Part shown: piece by piece, positions 21,571 to 33,932 of the stretch | How the letters are laid out: each line of letters starts with the position of its first letter | How positions within the stretch are numbered: the first letter of the stretch is position 1 | Assembly: GCA_021292165.1 (NCBI GenBank) | Contig: CM037880.1 | Location: 137,332,564-137,396,563, forward strand | Reading direction: 5' to 3' | Origin: Shinisaurus crocodilurus | Taxonomy: Eukaryota; Chordata; Lepidosauria; Squamata; Shinisauridae | Length of the DNA: 64,000 nt | Made by a program: the position numbers and the translations under genes | Notes under the pieces: model-generated | Told to the model about the DNA's origin: nothing | Seen by the model: the letters and a program-made list of their open reading frames with translations, nothing else | Database searches by the model: none

Positions 21571-22707
21571 TAGTGTCTTCTGTAAGTTTTGCCCCTACTG
21601 GCCTTCAACAAATCCACTCCCCATGGCAAGTGTGGTGCTGTCCTCTGCGTGATGAACCGTCAGCCTGATTCCCAACTTTGAAACGGCAGAGGTGGGTGGG
21701 GAATCATCTGCAGAAAATCCCTGCTAGCTCCAAAGGCCTCCCCAGCCTTTCCTGGTCAAGAGCAAGAAAGGTGGGCACAAGCATTAACTGCCACTGTGTG
21801 AAGGTGTACAGAGAGCCATCAGGCAGCAACACCCAACAGCATATGCTCCATGCCCAGCCTCTCCAGTGAAAGAGACTGAGAAAAGGTCAGGCACTACAGC
21901 TTGAAAGTGCTCGTGGTGCTGCTTGTGGTGCCTTCAGCCAGCAGTGCCCCAACGGCGCATGCTTTGAGACTCAACACGTGTGGGTACTGGAGACTCCAAT
22001 GTTTGGCTCACCTAGCAAAAATGTTGAACCCCTGGCCTTGTTCCTAAGTACTGTGGCTTGAGTTACTCAGATTCACTGAAACTGGAATACATTCGTGCTA
22101 GGGCCAGGTCACTGCTTCTTTTTCTGGCCCTGCTTCTATGACTAATCAGGGCCAGCTTGGCTCCAGGTTTGAGAGGACCCTGGGCCAAGGGCCCTCTGAT
22201 GGGTCCCTTCCTCTGTCAGGCCCTAGCAGTGGACAACAGCAGTTCTCCAAGCAGCACCAGGTGGCTAGGGGATGCCATTTTAATCTCCTAGAGTGCCCCA
22301 AAGTGCTATAGTAGAGGCAATGTTGGAAAATTAAAATGGAAGCTAGATCCCTACTTGGGAGTACTGAGCCAGACCCCCCCCCTTTTAAGCGGGCTCCAGA
22401 TGTCAGCAGTGGACCCTGCTAGGAGATTGGGACCCCTGCAGCTGCCCAAGGCTGCTAAGTGCTGGCCCTGGCCCTGGCCCTGGCCCTGTCTTTAGCAAAA
22501 GCCTGACCCAAAGACATGTCACTGCTGAAGCTTTTCCTAACATGGAGAAGCAAGGTTGGAGAAACTTCACTGGTCAAACTTATGCCATGGTGTACTTAAA
22601 AACTAGGAGGAGCACAGTGGGTGGTGGTAAGTGGGAACCAGAAGTGTGTGCCATGTTATAATCTGAGAAAGAATTCTGAGCAACAACCAGTAGTTTGCTA
22701 GTGTAGA
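21571..22707. other. Intergenic stretch
   Basis: No gene was seen. A (CTGGCC)4 tract lies at 22463-22488. The GC content is somewhat raised. Confidence 0.5.
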
Positions 22708-22836
22708 GCAGCCTTCCCCAACCTGGGTGCCCTCCAGATGTATTGGGCCATAACTCCCATAATCCCCAGCCAGCATGTTATCATGGGAGTTGCAGTCCAA
22801 CACATCCAGGGGCCACCAGGTTGGGGAAAGCTGTTT
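22708..22836. repeat. Inverted-repeat element, hAT-like
   Basis: CCTTCCCCAACCTGGGTGCC faces GGCCACCAGGTTGGGGAAAG, with ACTCCCATAA/TTATCATGGGAGT-type inner arms. It belongs to the broader CCAACC/GGTTGG group. Confidence 0.7.
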
Positions 22837-22867
22837 TAGAACATCTCTTTCCCACAAATGTCATTTC

Positions 22868-23045
22868 ATAGATCATAGATTTCATAGATCATAGAGTTGG
22901 AAGGAGCCTACAAGGCTATCGAGTCCAACCCCCTGCTCAATGCAGGAAACTAGAGGAGGGGTCTCCCATCCAAGTAATAACCAGGCCTGACCCTGCTTAG
23001 CTTTCCACGCTCAGACAAGCTGAGCAAGCGTAAGCCACAGGCCTG
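22868..23045 (-). mobile_element. 5S rRNA-derived SINE (copy 1)
   Basis: On the minus strand the head reads like 5S rRNA. AGCTAAGCAGGGTCAGGCCT corresponds to the internal box A region, and ACTTGGATGGGAGACC-like bases correspond to box C. The body that follows has GGGGGTTGGACTCGATAGCC and ends in TCTATGATC. This is not a 5S gene, because the head is diverged and fused to unrelated sequence. A second copy is at 62381-62543. Confidence 0.78.
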
Positions 23046-24769
23046 TATGTTCTACCTGCCATGGCAGACTACCAAGCCCTTATAGTTAGGGTCTGCCATG
23101 AAAGGAGGACACAGTGGCACAGCAGTAATGACCATCTGTACAAGCCCCAACTTGATCGATATATCTCCATGTATTTATCAGGTGTGGGGAGTGGGAGAGA
23201 AGATAATGATATTTTAAATATGCAGCATTGTTGCATTGACATGCCATAAACTGACATTGTACTTGTGCAGTGAATGGAGAGAAGATCTTGCATAATGTGC
23301 TAAGTCACATGATCCTACTGAAGCAGATCTCCTACTGGGAAATTGTTGTAGTAGTAAACTTTGAAAGCTAAAGAACCAGAATGTGAATGTGATGGGGGGG
23401 GGGTATTATTTACAGATGTGCAAAGCCCTGGGTGACTCCTAGCTGACTCATCATCCGTGATCAGCAGCCAATTTTAGAAAGGTTTTCATAGCAGTTGGAA
23501 GTATTGTTTTTTGGAGGGTGCAGCACTCTTTCCCTTCCCCTCTGCTAATCTCAGTGAGAGGAAGTACACGGCCAGCCCTCCTCTTGGATGGGTTTTTCAT
23601 AGTTAGGTAAATTTAGTGCCTGCCTTTCAGTCATATAGAGGGAAGAGAGGGTTATTTATCATTCTTAATATCTTAAACACAAGACCAGGCATTCTCAATT
23701 AAAAGACAGTAAGTCTGGCAATATACAAAAGGGAATAGATACATATATTCAGATAATGCCAATCGCATCAGAATACCTGAAGCATTTTTCAGAATTCAAA
23801 ATAATCTGTGTTTTTTAAATGAGATCAATTGGTTGGGATCTGTTGAGGCTAGGGAAGGTTCTCCACTCCAAGACTATGGGATGAGCTTTCTTCTTAGAAT
23901 CTAAGTCTTAGATTCTCTAAAAAAGAAAATCCACCCCACCTTACACTCTGTCTATCATAGCACTGTTTGATGTGTTAAATTCTAAGAAATAAGACAGTGC
24001 TATGATAGATACGACCTTGCATTACATTCTGTTTTGCTCTCTGCAAACTGGTCCCTGGTTTGGAAACTGGATCCTACTACGAAACCTGCATTGGGGTGTT
24101 GCTGACTGGACCAGCTCTATTTAAAGGGCCACTAGCTAACACCTCTCTGTTTACGTAACTTGTCTGTAGTTGATTGAAACCCCCACCTTTTTAGAGCAAC
24201 AAAATTCAGCCTGAAGTGTTGTTTTCTGCCCAAAACGTTATCACTGGAACATCATACTTTTGGAACTTTGCTCTCAATGATTTTCAGTCCTTACATCACA
24301 TACTGAACAGAAGGAAAAATAGATTCTAAAGGCACTAACGACTGAAGACAACATAGTTCATAATAGAATAAACTCTTCATTCTAGTTGCTATTAAACAGA
24401 ACCTTCGGGGGGGGAGCATCTAATCAAACAATGGCAGCCCCCGACCCCAGCAAGTTTATCTTGGCTAGAATGCAAACTACCTTTTAGTCGTCCCATCAGG
24501 CTACGTATTGGGTTGGAATAAGAGAGGCTTTCTTGTATCTCAGCTTTGAAAGGCTGCAAATCATGATAAAGTAACAGAACACATCTGAACTCTGAGCCTC
24601 ACCTAAAGAAGGCAGGAACTGGCATGTATACATTGGAAATAATATAATACTGATAACATTCCACAAACACACAACTCTGAAATGGATTCCACCTTTCCAG
24701 AGGTGCAGTTCTCTATAAAGGAGCTTCCAGAAAGTGAGATGGCTTTATTGATGATTACATTTTCTTCAT
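23046..24769. other. Intergenic stretch
   Basis: A hairpin near 23950-24008 has the 15-bp stem CTATCATAGCACTGT and its complement, with a loop of about 27 bases. The flanking stretch is otherwise unassigned. Confidence 0.45.
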
Positions 24770-26495
24770 TCATTTATTACATTTCTATATCATTTGTTTC
24801 TTTACATTTCTATAGCCAAAGCTCTCTGGGTGGTTCACAACATGATAAAATATAACATAAAACCTTTGACATTCAAGAATTTAAAACAAGTTAAAAACAA
24901 GTTAAAAATAATTAACAATAAAATTACCAGGGACTGATAAAAAAACAAACCTAAAACACCCCATCATATGCTACCAAATGCCTGGGAGTAGAGGAAAGAC
25001 TTAACCTAGTGCCAAAAAGATGACAATGTTGGTGCCAGATGGACCTCACTGGGGACAGCATTCCACAATCCGGCGGCCGTCTCCCTTATTCCTATCCTCA
25101 GAACCTCTCTTGGAGGCATTCAGAGGAGGGCCTCAGCTGTTGTTCATATGTATGATCAGTGTATGGATAGGTTCATACTGGGAGAAATGCTCCATCAGGT
25201 GTTGTGGGCTGGTCCTGAGCTGTGTAAGGTTTATAGGTCAAAACCAGCACCTTGAATTAGGCTCAGAAACATACAGGCAGGCAGTGCAATTGGGCCAGAA
25301 TTTATATTACCGGTATATGCATAGACAATCTGGTCCCTGCTATCTATCTAGCAGCCACATTTTGCACAAGTTGCACCTTCCGAACCGTTTTCAAGGGCAG
25401 CCCCACATAGAGCGCACTGCAGTAGTAACTTGGAGGAGGTTACTAGAGCATAGACTACTGAAGCCAAGTTATCCCTGTTCAGATAGGGGCGTAGCTGGGC
25501 CACTGGTAGAAAACACTCTAAGCCAGTGATGCTACCTGAGCCTCAAGTAACAATGATGACCCTCCAAGCTATGAACCTGCTCCTTCAAGGGGAGTGCAAC
25601 CCCATCCAGAACAGGATGAACACCCTCCATCTGATCAGAAGAACCACCCACTAATGGCATCTCAGTCTTGCCTGGATTGAGTTTCAGTTTATTAACTCAT
25701 TCAGTCCACTCTCACAGCCAGGCACCAATCTACAGCCTCACCTGGTGAAGATGAAAAGGAGAAATAGAGCTGTGACTCATCAGCATCCTGATGGCAACAC
25801 ACTGCAAAACTCCAGATTACCCCATTCAACAGTTTCATGTAGATGTTAAATAGCATGGGGGATAGAACCAACCCCTGCAGAACCCCATACTGGAGAATCC
25901 ATGGGGCTGAGCCATATCCCTCAAGCATCACCTTCTGGAGCCAGCCATCCAAGTAGGAGTGGAACCACTGCATTGTAGTACACACACCCCAACACACACA
26001 CACAATCCCAGCTCAGACAGTCACCCCAGAAGGATACCACGGTCGATGGTATCAAAAGCTGCCAAGAGAACTGGGAGAATCAACAGGTCACACTCCCTCT
26101 GTCTTTCTTCCAACATAGGTCATCATATAGGGTGACCAGGGCTGTTTCTGTGCCAAAACCTGGTCTGGATCCAGATCATTGGTCTCATCCAAGAGCATCT
26201 GGAGCTGGTCAGCAACCACCCACTTAAGAACCTTGCCCAGGAAAGGAACATTTGCCACCATCCTAAAGTTGTTAAGATCCTCCAGGGAGGATTTCTTCAG
26301 GAGAGTTCTTGCTGCTACCTCTTTCACGCAGCCCAGGACCACTCCCTCTCAAACAGGCATTAATCATCTCCCTGACTTCATGCCAGCATTCACCAGCACA
26401 GGCCATCTGGACAGAGATCAATGAGGCAATAATCCCAGCATGACAGGTAGTTCTCTCAATAGCAATCATGACTTAGGAGGCCTGGCTGATTCCCC
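24770..26495 (-). mobile_element. L2-like (CR1 superfamily) LINE, 5'-truncated, inactive
   Basis: Minus-strand frames give reverse-transcriptase fragments. Examples are LLKKSSLEDLNNFRMVANVP then FLGKVLKWVVADQLQ (26088-26342), and QGLVLSPMLFNIYMK and a degraded YADD-box region HQDADESQLYFSFSSS (25701-26003). The YADD-type box has lost its first residue. The C-terminal region follows at 25690-25300. The 3' end CTTTGGCTATAGAAATGT and an AT-rich tail lie at 24770-24900. Stops and frameshifts make it dead. Confidence 0.8.
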
Positions 26496-26921
26496 TTCTT
26501 GGCCCATTTTTTAAAGGACACATATACAAGCAGTTCACAGAATATGCAACCAAAGCCAAGTATCCAAGTGGGAAGGAATAACATTTTCTAGCTGCAAACA
26601 CAGAATCTGTTTGCAGCACCTTGGGAAAAATATGTTTCCCTATTACTCATAACTGAAGGATTGGACTTGCTTTTAAAATTAGCCCACACTGCTACTGTAT
26701 TTATAGATGAGACCACCAGAAGTAATGGCAATCAGTGCTTTATACTGAACTCCCTGATCAGTACTAGAATTAATTGTATTTACATTTAGAGCCCACCCTA
26801 TTTTGTGAATGTGCGGTTGTTCTATCCAACCCCCTGCCCCGAGCCCCCATTTAAATACCACTTTTTAAATGAAAATAAATTTTCTATGGCCAGAAAACCA
26901 CAAGAGTAGTTCTGTGAACCT

Positions 26922-26947
26922 GGGTGGTGGTGGTGGTGGTGGTGGTG
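26922..26947 (+). repeat. (GGT)n microsatellite
   Basis: Eight consecutive GGT units are present. Confidence 0.9.
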
Positions 26948-26948
26948 A

Positions 26949-27085
26949 CTATGGGTCAAATCCAACTTAAGTCTTACTTAAAGTAAAGCCATTAAAATGA
27001 ATGGGACTTAAGTTAATAAAGACTAACTGATGTCCCATTCACTTCAATGGCTCTACTCTGAGTAGGACTTAAGTTGATTTTACCC
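26949..27085. repeat. Inverted-repeat element, AACTTAAGTC arms
   Basis: AAATCCAACTTAAGTCTTAC at the left faces GTAGGACTTAAGTTGATTTT at the right, with ATGAATGGGACTTAAGTTAA inside. It is a short MITE of the class seen at 18178 and 40896. Confidence 0.6.
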
Positions 27086-27740
27086 TAGGCTTGGTGTTTT
27101 TTCTTTTAAACAGCACCCTTCCATGCCCAAACTGTTTTTGCAGCCTCTACTGAGAAATACAATTGTTTACTGTGTTGTTGAGCAGATTAGGGCTGAAGAT
27201 GCCAGATGGTACTCAGACATGAATACTGATTTGGTAACATTCTATTAGAAGTTAGTCACATGAAGATCAGCTTTATATGGAAGTTGCCAATATAAATAAC
27301 ATACAGTACCATGCCCCTCAAAATGTACCAATATTTGGGGTCAAGCGCATTACCTTGCACCTAATCCCAAATACTAGAGCGGGTATATCTACGTTTAAAA
27401 CTATCTCATTGTCCCTGTAGCTCAAACATAACAGTGGGTCAGGAGGCTAACATTCTGTCTAGTTGGCAAACCGAGGTATGAATCCACACACTCTCTTCTC
27501 AAGTTTATGGAACTTGCTCTCATGGAGGCCCCCCACAACAATCATTTCAAAATAAGGTAAAATTCCTTTGTACACAAGCAGGTATTCGGTAATCTATTGT
27601 GCTTACGTTAAGATTTTATTTACCGTACGCATATCCTGCTTTTCTTCTACTGAACTTAAGGTAGGGTACAAAGGGGTTCCCCAGGCAGTCTTTCATCCAG
27701 GCACTGATTAGATCTAGACCAGCTTAGCTTTCACAAAGTA

Positions 27741-27815
27741 CTTACTTACTTAATTCACACCCATACACCCAGTCCAATAGCCAAAGCTCTCTGGGAGGTT
27801 TACAAAATTCACAAA
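27741..27815 (-). repeat. LINE 3'-tail fragment
   Basis: CCAATAGCCAAAGCTCTCTG is the complement of the L2-like 3' end seen at 28861-28900. Confidence 0.6.
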
Positions 27816-27957
27816 ACCACTGGCTTTTCTGTGGCCCTGCTTCCCCTCCTATTTCCAGGGGGGTGGCAATCCAACTGGAGCAGGCCCTCATGTTCCCTTT
27901 GCCTGCTCCTACCTCCTTTGGTCCTTGCATCATGGGCTTTCAGACCATACTCCATGT

Positions 27958-28930
27958 TGTGGCAAGTGGACTAGATGAGGGCTAATAACCTGAGACTCAA
28001 TCCAGATAAGACAGAGGTACTGTTAGTGAGTGGTTTGTCTGCCCGGCTAAGTGATATTCAACCAGTTCTGGATGGGGTTGCACTCCCCCTGAAGGATCAG
28101 GTTCGTAGTTTGGGGGTGCTCTTGGATCCCCAACTGTCACTCGAGGCACAGGTCAACTCGGTGGCACGGAGCACCTTTTATCAGCTTAGGCTGATATACC
28201 AACTACGTCCTTATCTGGACAGAGATAGCCTAGCTACAGTTATCCATGCTCTGGTAACCTCTCGTTTGGATTACTGCAATGCGTTATACGTGGGGCTGCC
28301 TTTGAAAACGGTCCAGAAACTTCAGCTGGTCCAAAATAGGGCAGCGAGATTATTAATCGGGACTGGCCGATGAGAACATATTATGCCAGTGCTTTCTCAT
28401 CTGCACTGGCTGCCAGTCTGTTTCTGGGCCCGATTCAAAGTGCTGGTGCTAACATTTAAAGCCCTAAACGGCTTAGGGCCAGGGTATCTGAAGGATCGTC
28501 TCCTCCCATATGTACCTGCCCGGACACTAAGATCTGCATCAGCAGTCCTTCTCCGAGAGCCCCTGCCAAAGGAAGTGAGGCAGGTGGCTACCAGGAGGAG
28601 GGCCTTTTCTGCTGTGGCACCCCGGTTATGGAATGAGCTCTCCAAAGAGGTTCGCCTGGCGCCTACTTTGTATTCTTTCCGGGAGAACCTTTCTGTTCTC
28701 CCAGGCATTTTAATCATTTTAATCATCTTAATCATTTTAATCTTGTAATTATTTTTAATTCCGTTATTGTAACTGCTGCTGCTAGCTCTGCTGTTTGTTT
28801 TTAATCTGTGGTTTTAAATTTTATATTTTAAATTGTATTTTATGATTTTAACTGTTGTAAACCGCCCAGAGAGCTTCGGCTATTGGGCGGTATAAAAATG
28901 TATTAAATAAATAATAATAAATAAATAATA
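27958..28930 (+). mobile_element. L2-like LINE 3' part, nearly open frame
   Basis: A single frame from 27975 to 28748 encodes the end of the reverse transcriptase and the C-terminal domain (LRLNPDKTEVLLVSG, RLDYCNALYVGLP, LQLVQNRAARLL, LHWLPV, PRLWNELS). It is broken by only one TGA at about 28371. That stop probably arose from CGA by CpG decay. The 3' end has the conserved GCTTCGGCTATTGGGCGGTA and an (ATAA)n tail, as LINEs of this group do. The 5' truncation and few lesions indicate a fairly young insertion. Confidence 0.85.
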
Positions 28931-29600
28931 CTAGAATTTTCTGTCATTTCTGTCTTCTCCCACTCAAATCTTAAGACTTACTGGGAAATGTCAATTTTCA
29001 TCACATAAATCTATATCATAGATGTGGCTACTTCTTTCACTGTATTATAATGTTATTTTTGTAATTATTTTAAGGCTACCTTAATATAGGAAGAGTAGGT
29101 TAAGAATTTTTAAATTAATGAATAGTTGAAAAAATTATGCAGCATACTTGAATCTATCCGGTTACTTCTTTAAAAAGCACAGGGATTTTCTTATTCATGC
29201 TGTTATATCTTATAATTCTTGGAGTCTTACTCTTCCTGGTTTGCCGTTTTGATTCTCTTTTCCTTTTGACCTTTAATAAATATAATTATCCTATCACTGT
29301 TTGAGTCAACATTCTTATTTATTTATTACATTTCTATATCACTCAATAGCCAAAGCTCTGTGGGTGGTTCACAAAATAGAGCTAAAACCATAAAATATAA
29401 TTATAATACTGCAACAAAATAAAGCCAAAGTAAAATAAACAGCAATGCTAAAATCATAAAAGCAGGAATACAGGTGTCGTTGTTTTTTAGGGAGCTTGGA
29501 GATCAATGAAAAAGTAGTGCAGTGTTTCCAGGCATGAATCCTTTATCAGGACCTAACAAGAATTAATTGGAATATGTATGTCATTACTGACACATACCCA
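28931..29600. other. Intergenic stretch with LINE tail
   Basis: A minus-strand L2-like 3' tail lies at 29308-29480 (TATTTATTACATTTCTATAT then CAATAGCCAAAGCTCTGTGG). The rest is AT-rich and unassigned. Confidence 0.5.
29308..29480 (-). repeat. L2-like LINE 3'-end fragment
   Basis: It is the complement of the TTGGCTATTGAGTGATATAG-type 3' end with a poly-A/T tail. It is truncated soon after the tail. Confidence 0.6.
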
Positions 29601-29896
29601 AGATCTTACTGAATCACTTTAGAAAGCTACTCAACAAATATCAAGATGTTAAACTTCAATAATGATGGAGAAAACAGGATTAATCAAAAATACATTGTTT
29701 TCTATAGTGTGTAGCCAGACCATAGCTGAGCCTATGAGAGTTCGTAGGGAAAAAGAAAGCTTAATTCCTCAGTGGAGGAAAGAATCCGTCCTTCAGACCA
29801 TAGTTTATCTCGTCTCACAAGGATTTCAGCGGTCTGGAGAAAGGATTGGTTTTGGTGGAGAAAAAGACAGCTTAGCATGAGACGAGATTTAATGAA

Positions 29897-30247
29897 ATGT
29901 TGTTACAGATAATTAATCTGCAAGACAGACAACGTCGCCTGATCGTGTGGATTCGAGGCCTTCCAAGAGAAGCAGGGGAGACAGGAAATAGCCTGAGAGA
30001 TTTAATTTTGGACTGGCTGAAAATAGTAGCTCCGGATCTTCAATGGCAAAATGAAGATATTGAAAGAGTTCACAGAGTGGGTGCCCTGAGGAGAGATATA
30101 ACAAGCAGAGATATAATACTGAGATTTGCTAGTTTCTATAAAAAGGATTCTTTAATGCAAGCATTGAGACAGAAAACAGATCAACTAACTTACAAGGGGA
30201 CTCCTCTGCAAATTTACAATGATTTATGCCCGCAAACAGTTAGCTGA
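29897..30247 (+). pseudogene. L1 ORF1p-like remnant
   Basis: The frame reads 'RRLIVWIRGLPREAGETGNS', then 'IERVHRVGAL' and 'RDIILRFASFYKKDSLMQAL'. This is the RRM-like core plus C-terminal domain order of L1 ORF1p, the RNA-binding chaperone of the L1 particle. The N-terminal coiled coil is not clear. It ends prematurely at TGA near 30245. Confidence 0.75.
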
Positions 30248-30863
30248 AGGCGCAGTGTAAAATCTTGTACTGCAGTTTTGAAGAAGAAAGGAATTAATTA
30301 TATTTGGGTTTACCCAGTATTTCTGACTTTTATGTTTGATAACAAGAGTTGCAAGAAAACATAGTGGAAGCAAGGTATGGGCTTGCTGGGCGAGCTGGGA
30401 CTTTTGGAGGAGGGCCAGATCCCAGAATTGGATGAGCAACTGGAAGATCAAAGTGTGGCGGGAGGATCTACTTAAGACAGGGCTTTGGAGTAAGAGAAGA
30501 GGGACAGGTAGTGACAGAGTGAAGACGGAAGAAAGAAGAGTCGGGTCTCTCTCTTTTTCTTCTCTTTTTTCTCTTCCTTTTTTGTTTTCTTGATTTTCTC
30601 ATATGTATTAGCAGTAAACAGAATTATTAGAAGGAATGATTGGTTTTGAAGCTACTCAGGAGGGTGTGGGGGGCTGCTGTTCAGGAGGGTGATGTTTCTT
30701 TCCCCCCCCCCTTTTGTTAGGTGGGTAGGATTAGAGCGGGGCATGTTGCCCTGGCATGGTAAGGGGGGGGTATATATCTAAATGTGGGTAGAGGGGGTTG
30801 GATTTAATGTATTAACTGTTTTCACTAGTGGGGACCAAAGATTTATAGATGTTGAAATATTAG

Positions 30864-31710
30864 ATGTATCCTAAGTTAAGAATTTCTACTTTGAATGTCA
30901 AAGTCCTGAGATCGGTGATAAAAAGAAGATGTATTGAAGCACTCCTAAAAAAAAAAGACAAGGCGGACATTATATTCTTGCAAGAAATGCATCAGTCAAA
31001 GAAGGGGGTAAATGAATTAAAATTGAGGTGGTTAGAATATATGAGACGGCTTTTGGTTCTTCTAAATCAAGAGGGGTGGCAATTATTATTTCTAAGAATT
31101 GTGGTTTTAATGTTTTAAAGGTTAAGAAGGATGCCAGGGGGAAAAATATTATATTATATGGAACCATGGGAGGAGAAGATCATGTATTAGTAAATGTAAT
31201 AAATAAATAAAAATATATGCCGCAAATCAGAATCAAGGAGAATTTCATCAAATGGTGTTTAAAGAATTGGGAGACCAACAGAATCAGAGGGTTATTATGG
31301 CTGGATATTTCAATATGGTAATGAATAAAAAAATAGATCTAATCCCACAAGAGAAGATAAGAGAAATAATTTAATGGTATTGAATAAAGTAATTACAAAG
31401 GAAGGAATGGTGGATGTATGGAGAGGTATAAAAAGAGAGGAAAAAAGATATATGTATTATTCATCAGCCACTAAGAATTTTTCTAGGATAGATTATATAT
31501 TTGTGTCCAGGATCTTGATTTCCAGGGTCCTGGACACAGAGATAGGTATTATAAAGGTTATAATATATATATATCATGCTTTGGTTAATATGGATATTAA
31601 GATTCATAAGGATTATAGAGAAGCTAAAAGATGGAGGCTGAGTAGTAATATTTTTCAAGTTAAGCATATAACAGAAAAGATAGAGAAGGAAATGAGGGAA
31701 ATCTAGGAAT
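30864..31710 (+). pseudogene. L1 ORF2 endonuclease remnant
   Basis: The first part reads LRISTLNVKVLRSVIKRRCI, then KADIIFLQEMHQS, typical of the AP-like endonuclease N-terminus. After a frameshift 'SKSRGVAIII' follows, then at 31374 'GMVDVWRGIK' and 'FSRIDYIFVS', the later endonuclease blocks. At least two frameshifts separate them, so no active nuclease could be made. Confidence 0.82.
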
Positions 31711-31805
31711 TTAACCAAACAGCAGATTGTGGTGAAGCTGTAATATGGGATACTATGAAAAGTGTAATGAGAGGAATAGGATTAAGAGAGGGAGTTAATT
31801 TAAGA

Positions 31806-32359
31806 AAGCTGGTACAGAACGCGGCGGCTCGCCTGATTAAGGGCAGCCGCCGGCGTGATCACATCACGCCAGTGCTTAATGAGTTGCACTGGCTACCAGT
31901 TGCTTGCCGAGCCGAATTCAAGGTGTTGGTTTTGACCTTTAAAACCCTACACGGCTCCAGCCCAGCTTATCTCAAGGAGCGCCTCCAGCAACATCAAGTA
32001 GGCCGCTCAACAAGGTCTGCCACGGACGGCCTTCTCCTTATCCCATCAGCCAGAGCAGCCAGGCTGGTGGGGACTAGGAAGAGGGCCTTCTCTGTGGCGG
32101 CCCCCACATTATGGAACTCCCTCCCTAGTGACCTTCGCCATGCCCCCTCCGTGATGAGCTTCTGCCGTGCATTAAAAACATGGCTGTTCAGGCGGGAATA
32201 TGGGGTGGGTTAGGTTTTTAATGAGAATTTTTATATTGTTTTAATTATTATGTTTTATTGTGTTTTATTGTATTTTAATTGTACATCGCCCAGGGTGGCC
32301 GGGTGACCGGCCAGATGGGCGATTGATAAATATAATAAATAAATAAATAAATAAATAAA
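31806..32359 (+). mobile_element. CR1/L2-group LINE 3' end inserted in the L1
   Basis: An open frame (to 32213) encodes LVQNAAARLIKGSRRRDHIT, then LHWLPVACRAEFKVLVLTFK and LWNSLPSDLR, the C-terminal domain of a CR1/L2-group protein. It is followed by a 3' end with CCGGCCAGATGGGCGATTGA and an (ATAA)n tail. It interrupts the L1 endonuclease-to-RT linker. A second copy of the same family lies in reverse at about 37690-37990. Confidence 0.85.
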
Positions 32360-32508
32360 ACAACAAGAAGCTTTCAATAAAAATTTAGAGGGTGAGATTA
32401 GGGAATTAGAAGGAATTTTCTTAAAGAATAGGGATAAGAAGGTTTTGGTAGAACTACAAGCTAAGAGGAAAGAATTTGAGAATAAAGATATAGATAAAGT
32501 ACAAAGGA

Positions 32509-32560
32509 ATCGGCTATTGGGTGGTATAAAAATGAAGTAAATAAATAAACAAATAAATAT
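32509..32560 (+). mobile_element. Very short LINE 3'-tail insertion
   Basis: Only CGGCTATTGGGTGGTATAAA and an (ATAA)n-like tail are present. This is the last 50 bases of the L2-like element seen at 28870-28930, inserted into L1 coding sequence. It is an extreme 5' truncation. Confidence 0.75.
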
Positions 32561-33318
32561 ATGAAAAGAGAGTTTTTTGAGAATAGTAATAAAAATTCCA
32601 AAATGTTAACTAGATCAGCACAAATAAAAAAAGAATTTTTTTTAGTTGGAGTGATTAAAGATAAGGACGGTAAGGAATATAATTTGATGAGGGATAAATT
32701 AAAAATATTTTATGAATTTTATTCTGAACTATATAAGGCAGGCAGATGTACTGAAGGTAGGATTAAAAAATATATTGGGGGGAAATTGAAAATTAGAATA
32801 CAGGATGAAGATAGAGAGATTATGGAACAACCGTTCACAGAATTGGAAATAGAATATGCCATAAATAAACTAAAATAGGGTAAAACTCTAGGACCAGATG
32901 GCTTAGGTGTCGAATATTATAAGGTCTTTTAAAAAATGTTAATCCCTAAATTAAAACTTCTGTTTAATGATATATTACAGGGGGGGAGAGATCCCCGCTT
33001 CTTGGAAGCATTCTTTGACTATTCTAATCCCGAAACCAAAGAAGGATTTATCAGAACCGGGATCTTATAAACCAATTTCTTTAATAAATCAAGATGCTAA
33101 ATTAATGAAATTAAATTAATATGCAATATTTGCAAGAAGATTGAATAGGTTTGTCAGTAAATATGTGGGGTTAGATCAATGTAGTTTTATACAAGGTAGA
33201 CAAATGGCGGATTTGGCTAGAAGGGTATTAAATATAATATACGGTACTTAATAAAGAAAAGCAAATTGAAAGCTGGGGTCTTAGCATTAGATATTTTTTA
33301 AGCCTTTGACTGTGTGGA

Positions 33319-33760
33319 ATGGCTGCATTAAAAACGATAATAAAAACCATGGGGTTTGGTGTGAGGTTTAGAGGAGTTATTAATCAATTATATGCTCAAA
33401 ATACACCGTCTGTAGTGGTAAATGATGGAATAACAGAACAAATTTCCCTAGGCCGAGGAACTAGACAGGGTTGTCCCCTTTCCCCTGTACTATTTGCATT
33501 AGTAATGGAGGTCCTAGCAAACGCAATTAGAGGTTAGAACTTTACAGGGGATAGGGATAATGGACAAGATTAAAATAAACCTTTTTGCAGATGATACTCT
33601 GTTAACAATTGAAAATCCCACTGAAAATATGGATAGGTTGGAGAATCATTTGAATGAGTTTAGGGAAGTTACGGGGTTACAAGTAAATTGGGATAAATCT
33701 GGGATTATGGTGTTTAATTATAGTAACATAGAGGAGATTGAAGGGTTAAAAAAAGAGTAA
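33319..33760 (+). pseudogene. L1 ORF2 reverse-transcriptase remnant
   Basis: Frames at 33319-33537 and 33560-33760 give LGRGTRQGCPLSPVLFALVM and NLFADDTLLTIENP, the fingers/palm and catalytic FADD box of L1-type reverse transcriptase. A TAG near 33535 and a frame change separate them. Confidence 0.85.
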
Positions 33761-33932
33761 ATATTAAGATTAAAAATGCAATTAAATATCTAGGTATAGA
33801 TATTTTAAAAGATTTAGATAAAGTAGGTGAACAGAATTATAGAAAGTTAAAGAATGAGGTTAACAATAAAATAGAGGACTATAAAAAAATAAATCAGACT
33901 TTCATGGTTTGGTTGAATAGCTTTGATTAAAA

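Larger units (their letters stand above)
26496..27740. other. Intergenic stretch
   Basis: It contains a (GGT)8 tract and a short inverted-repeat element at 26949-27085. The rest is unassigned. Confidence 0.5.

Noticed and set aside
25020..25529. 169-residue + strand frame
   Set aside because: It is the antisense of an L2-like LINE whose real frames lie on the minus strand.
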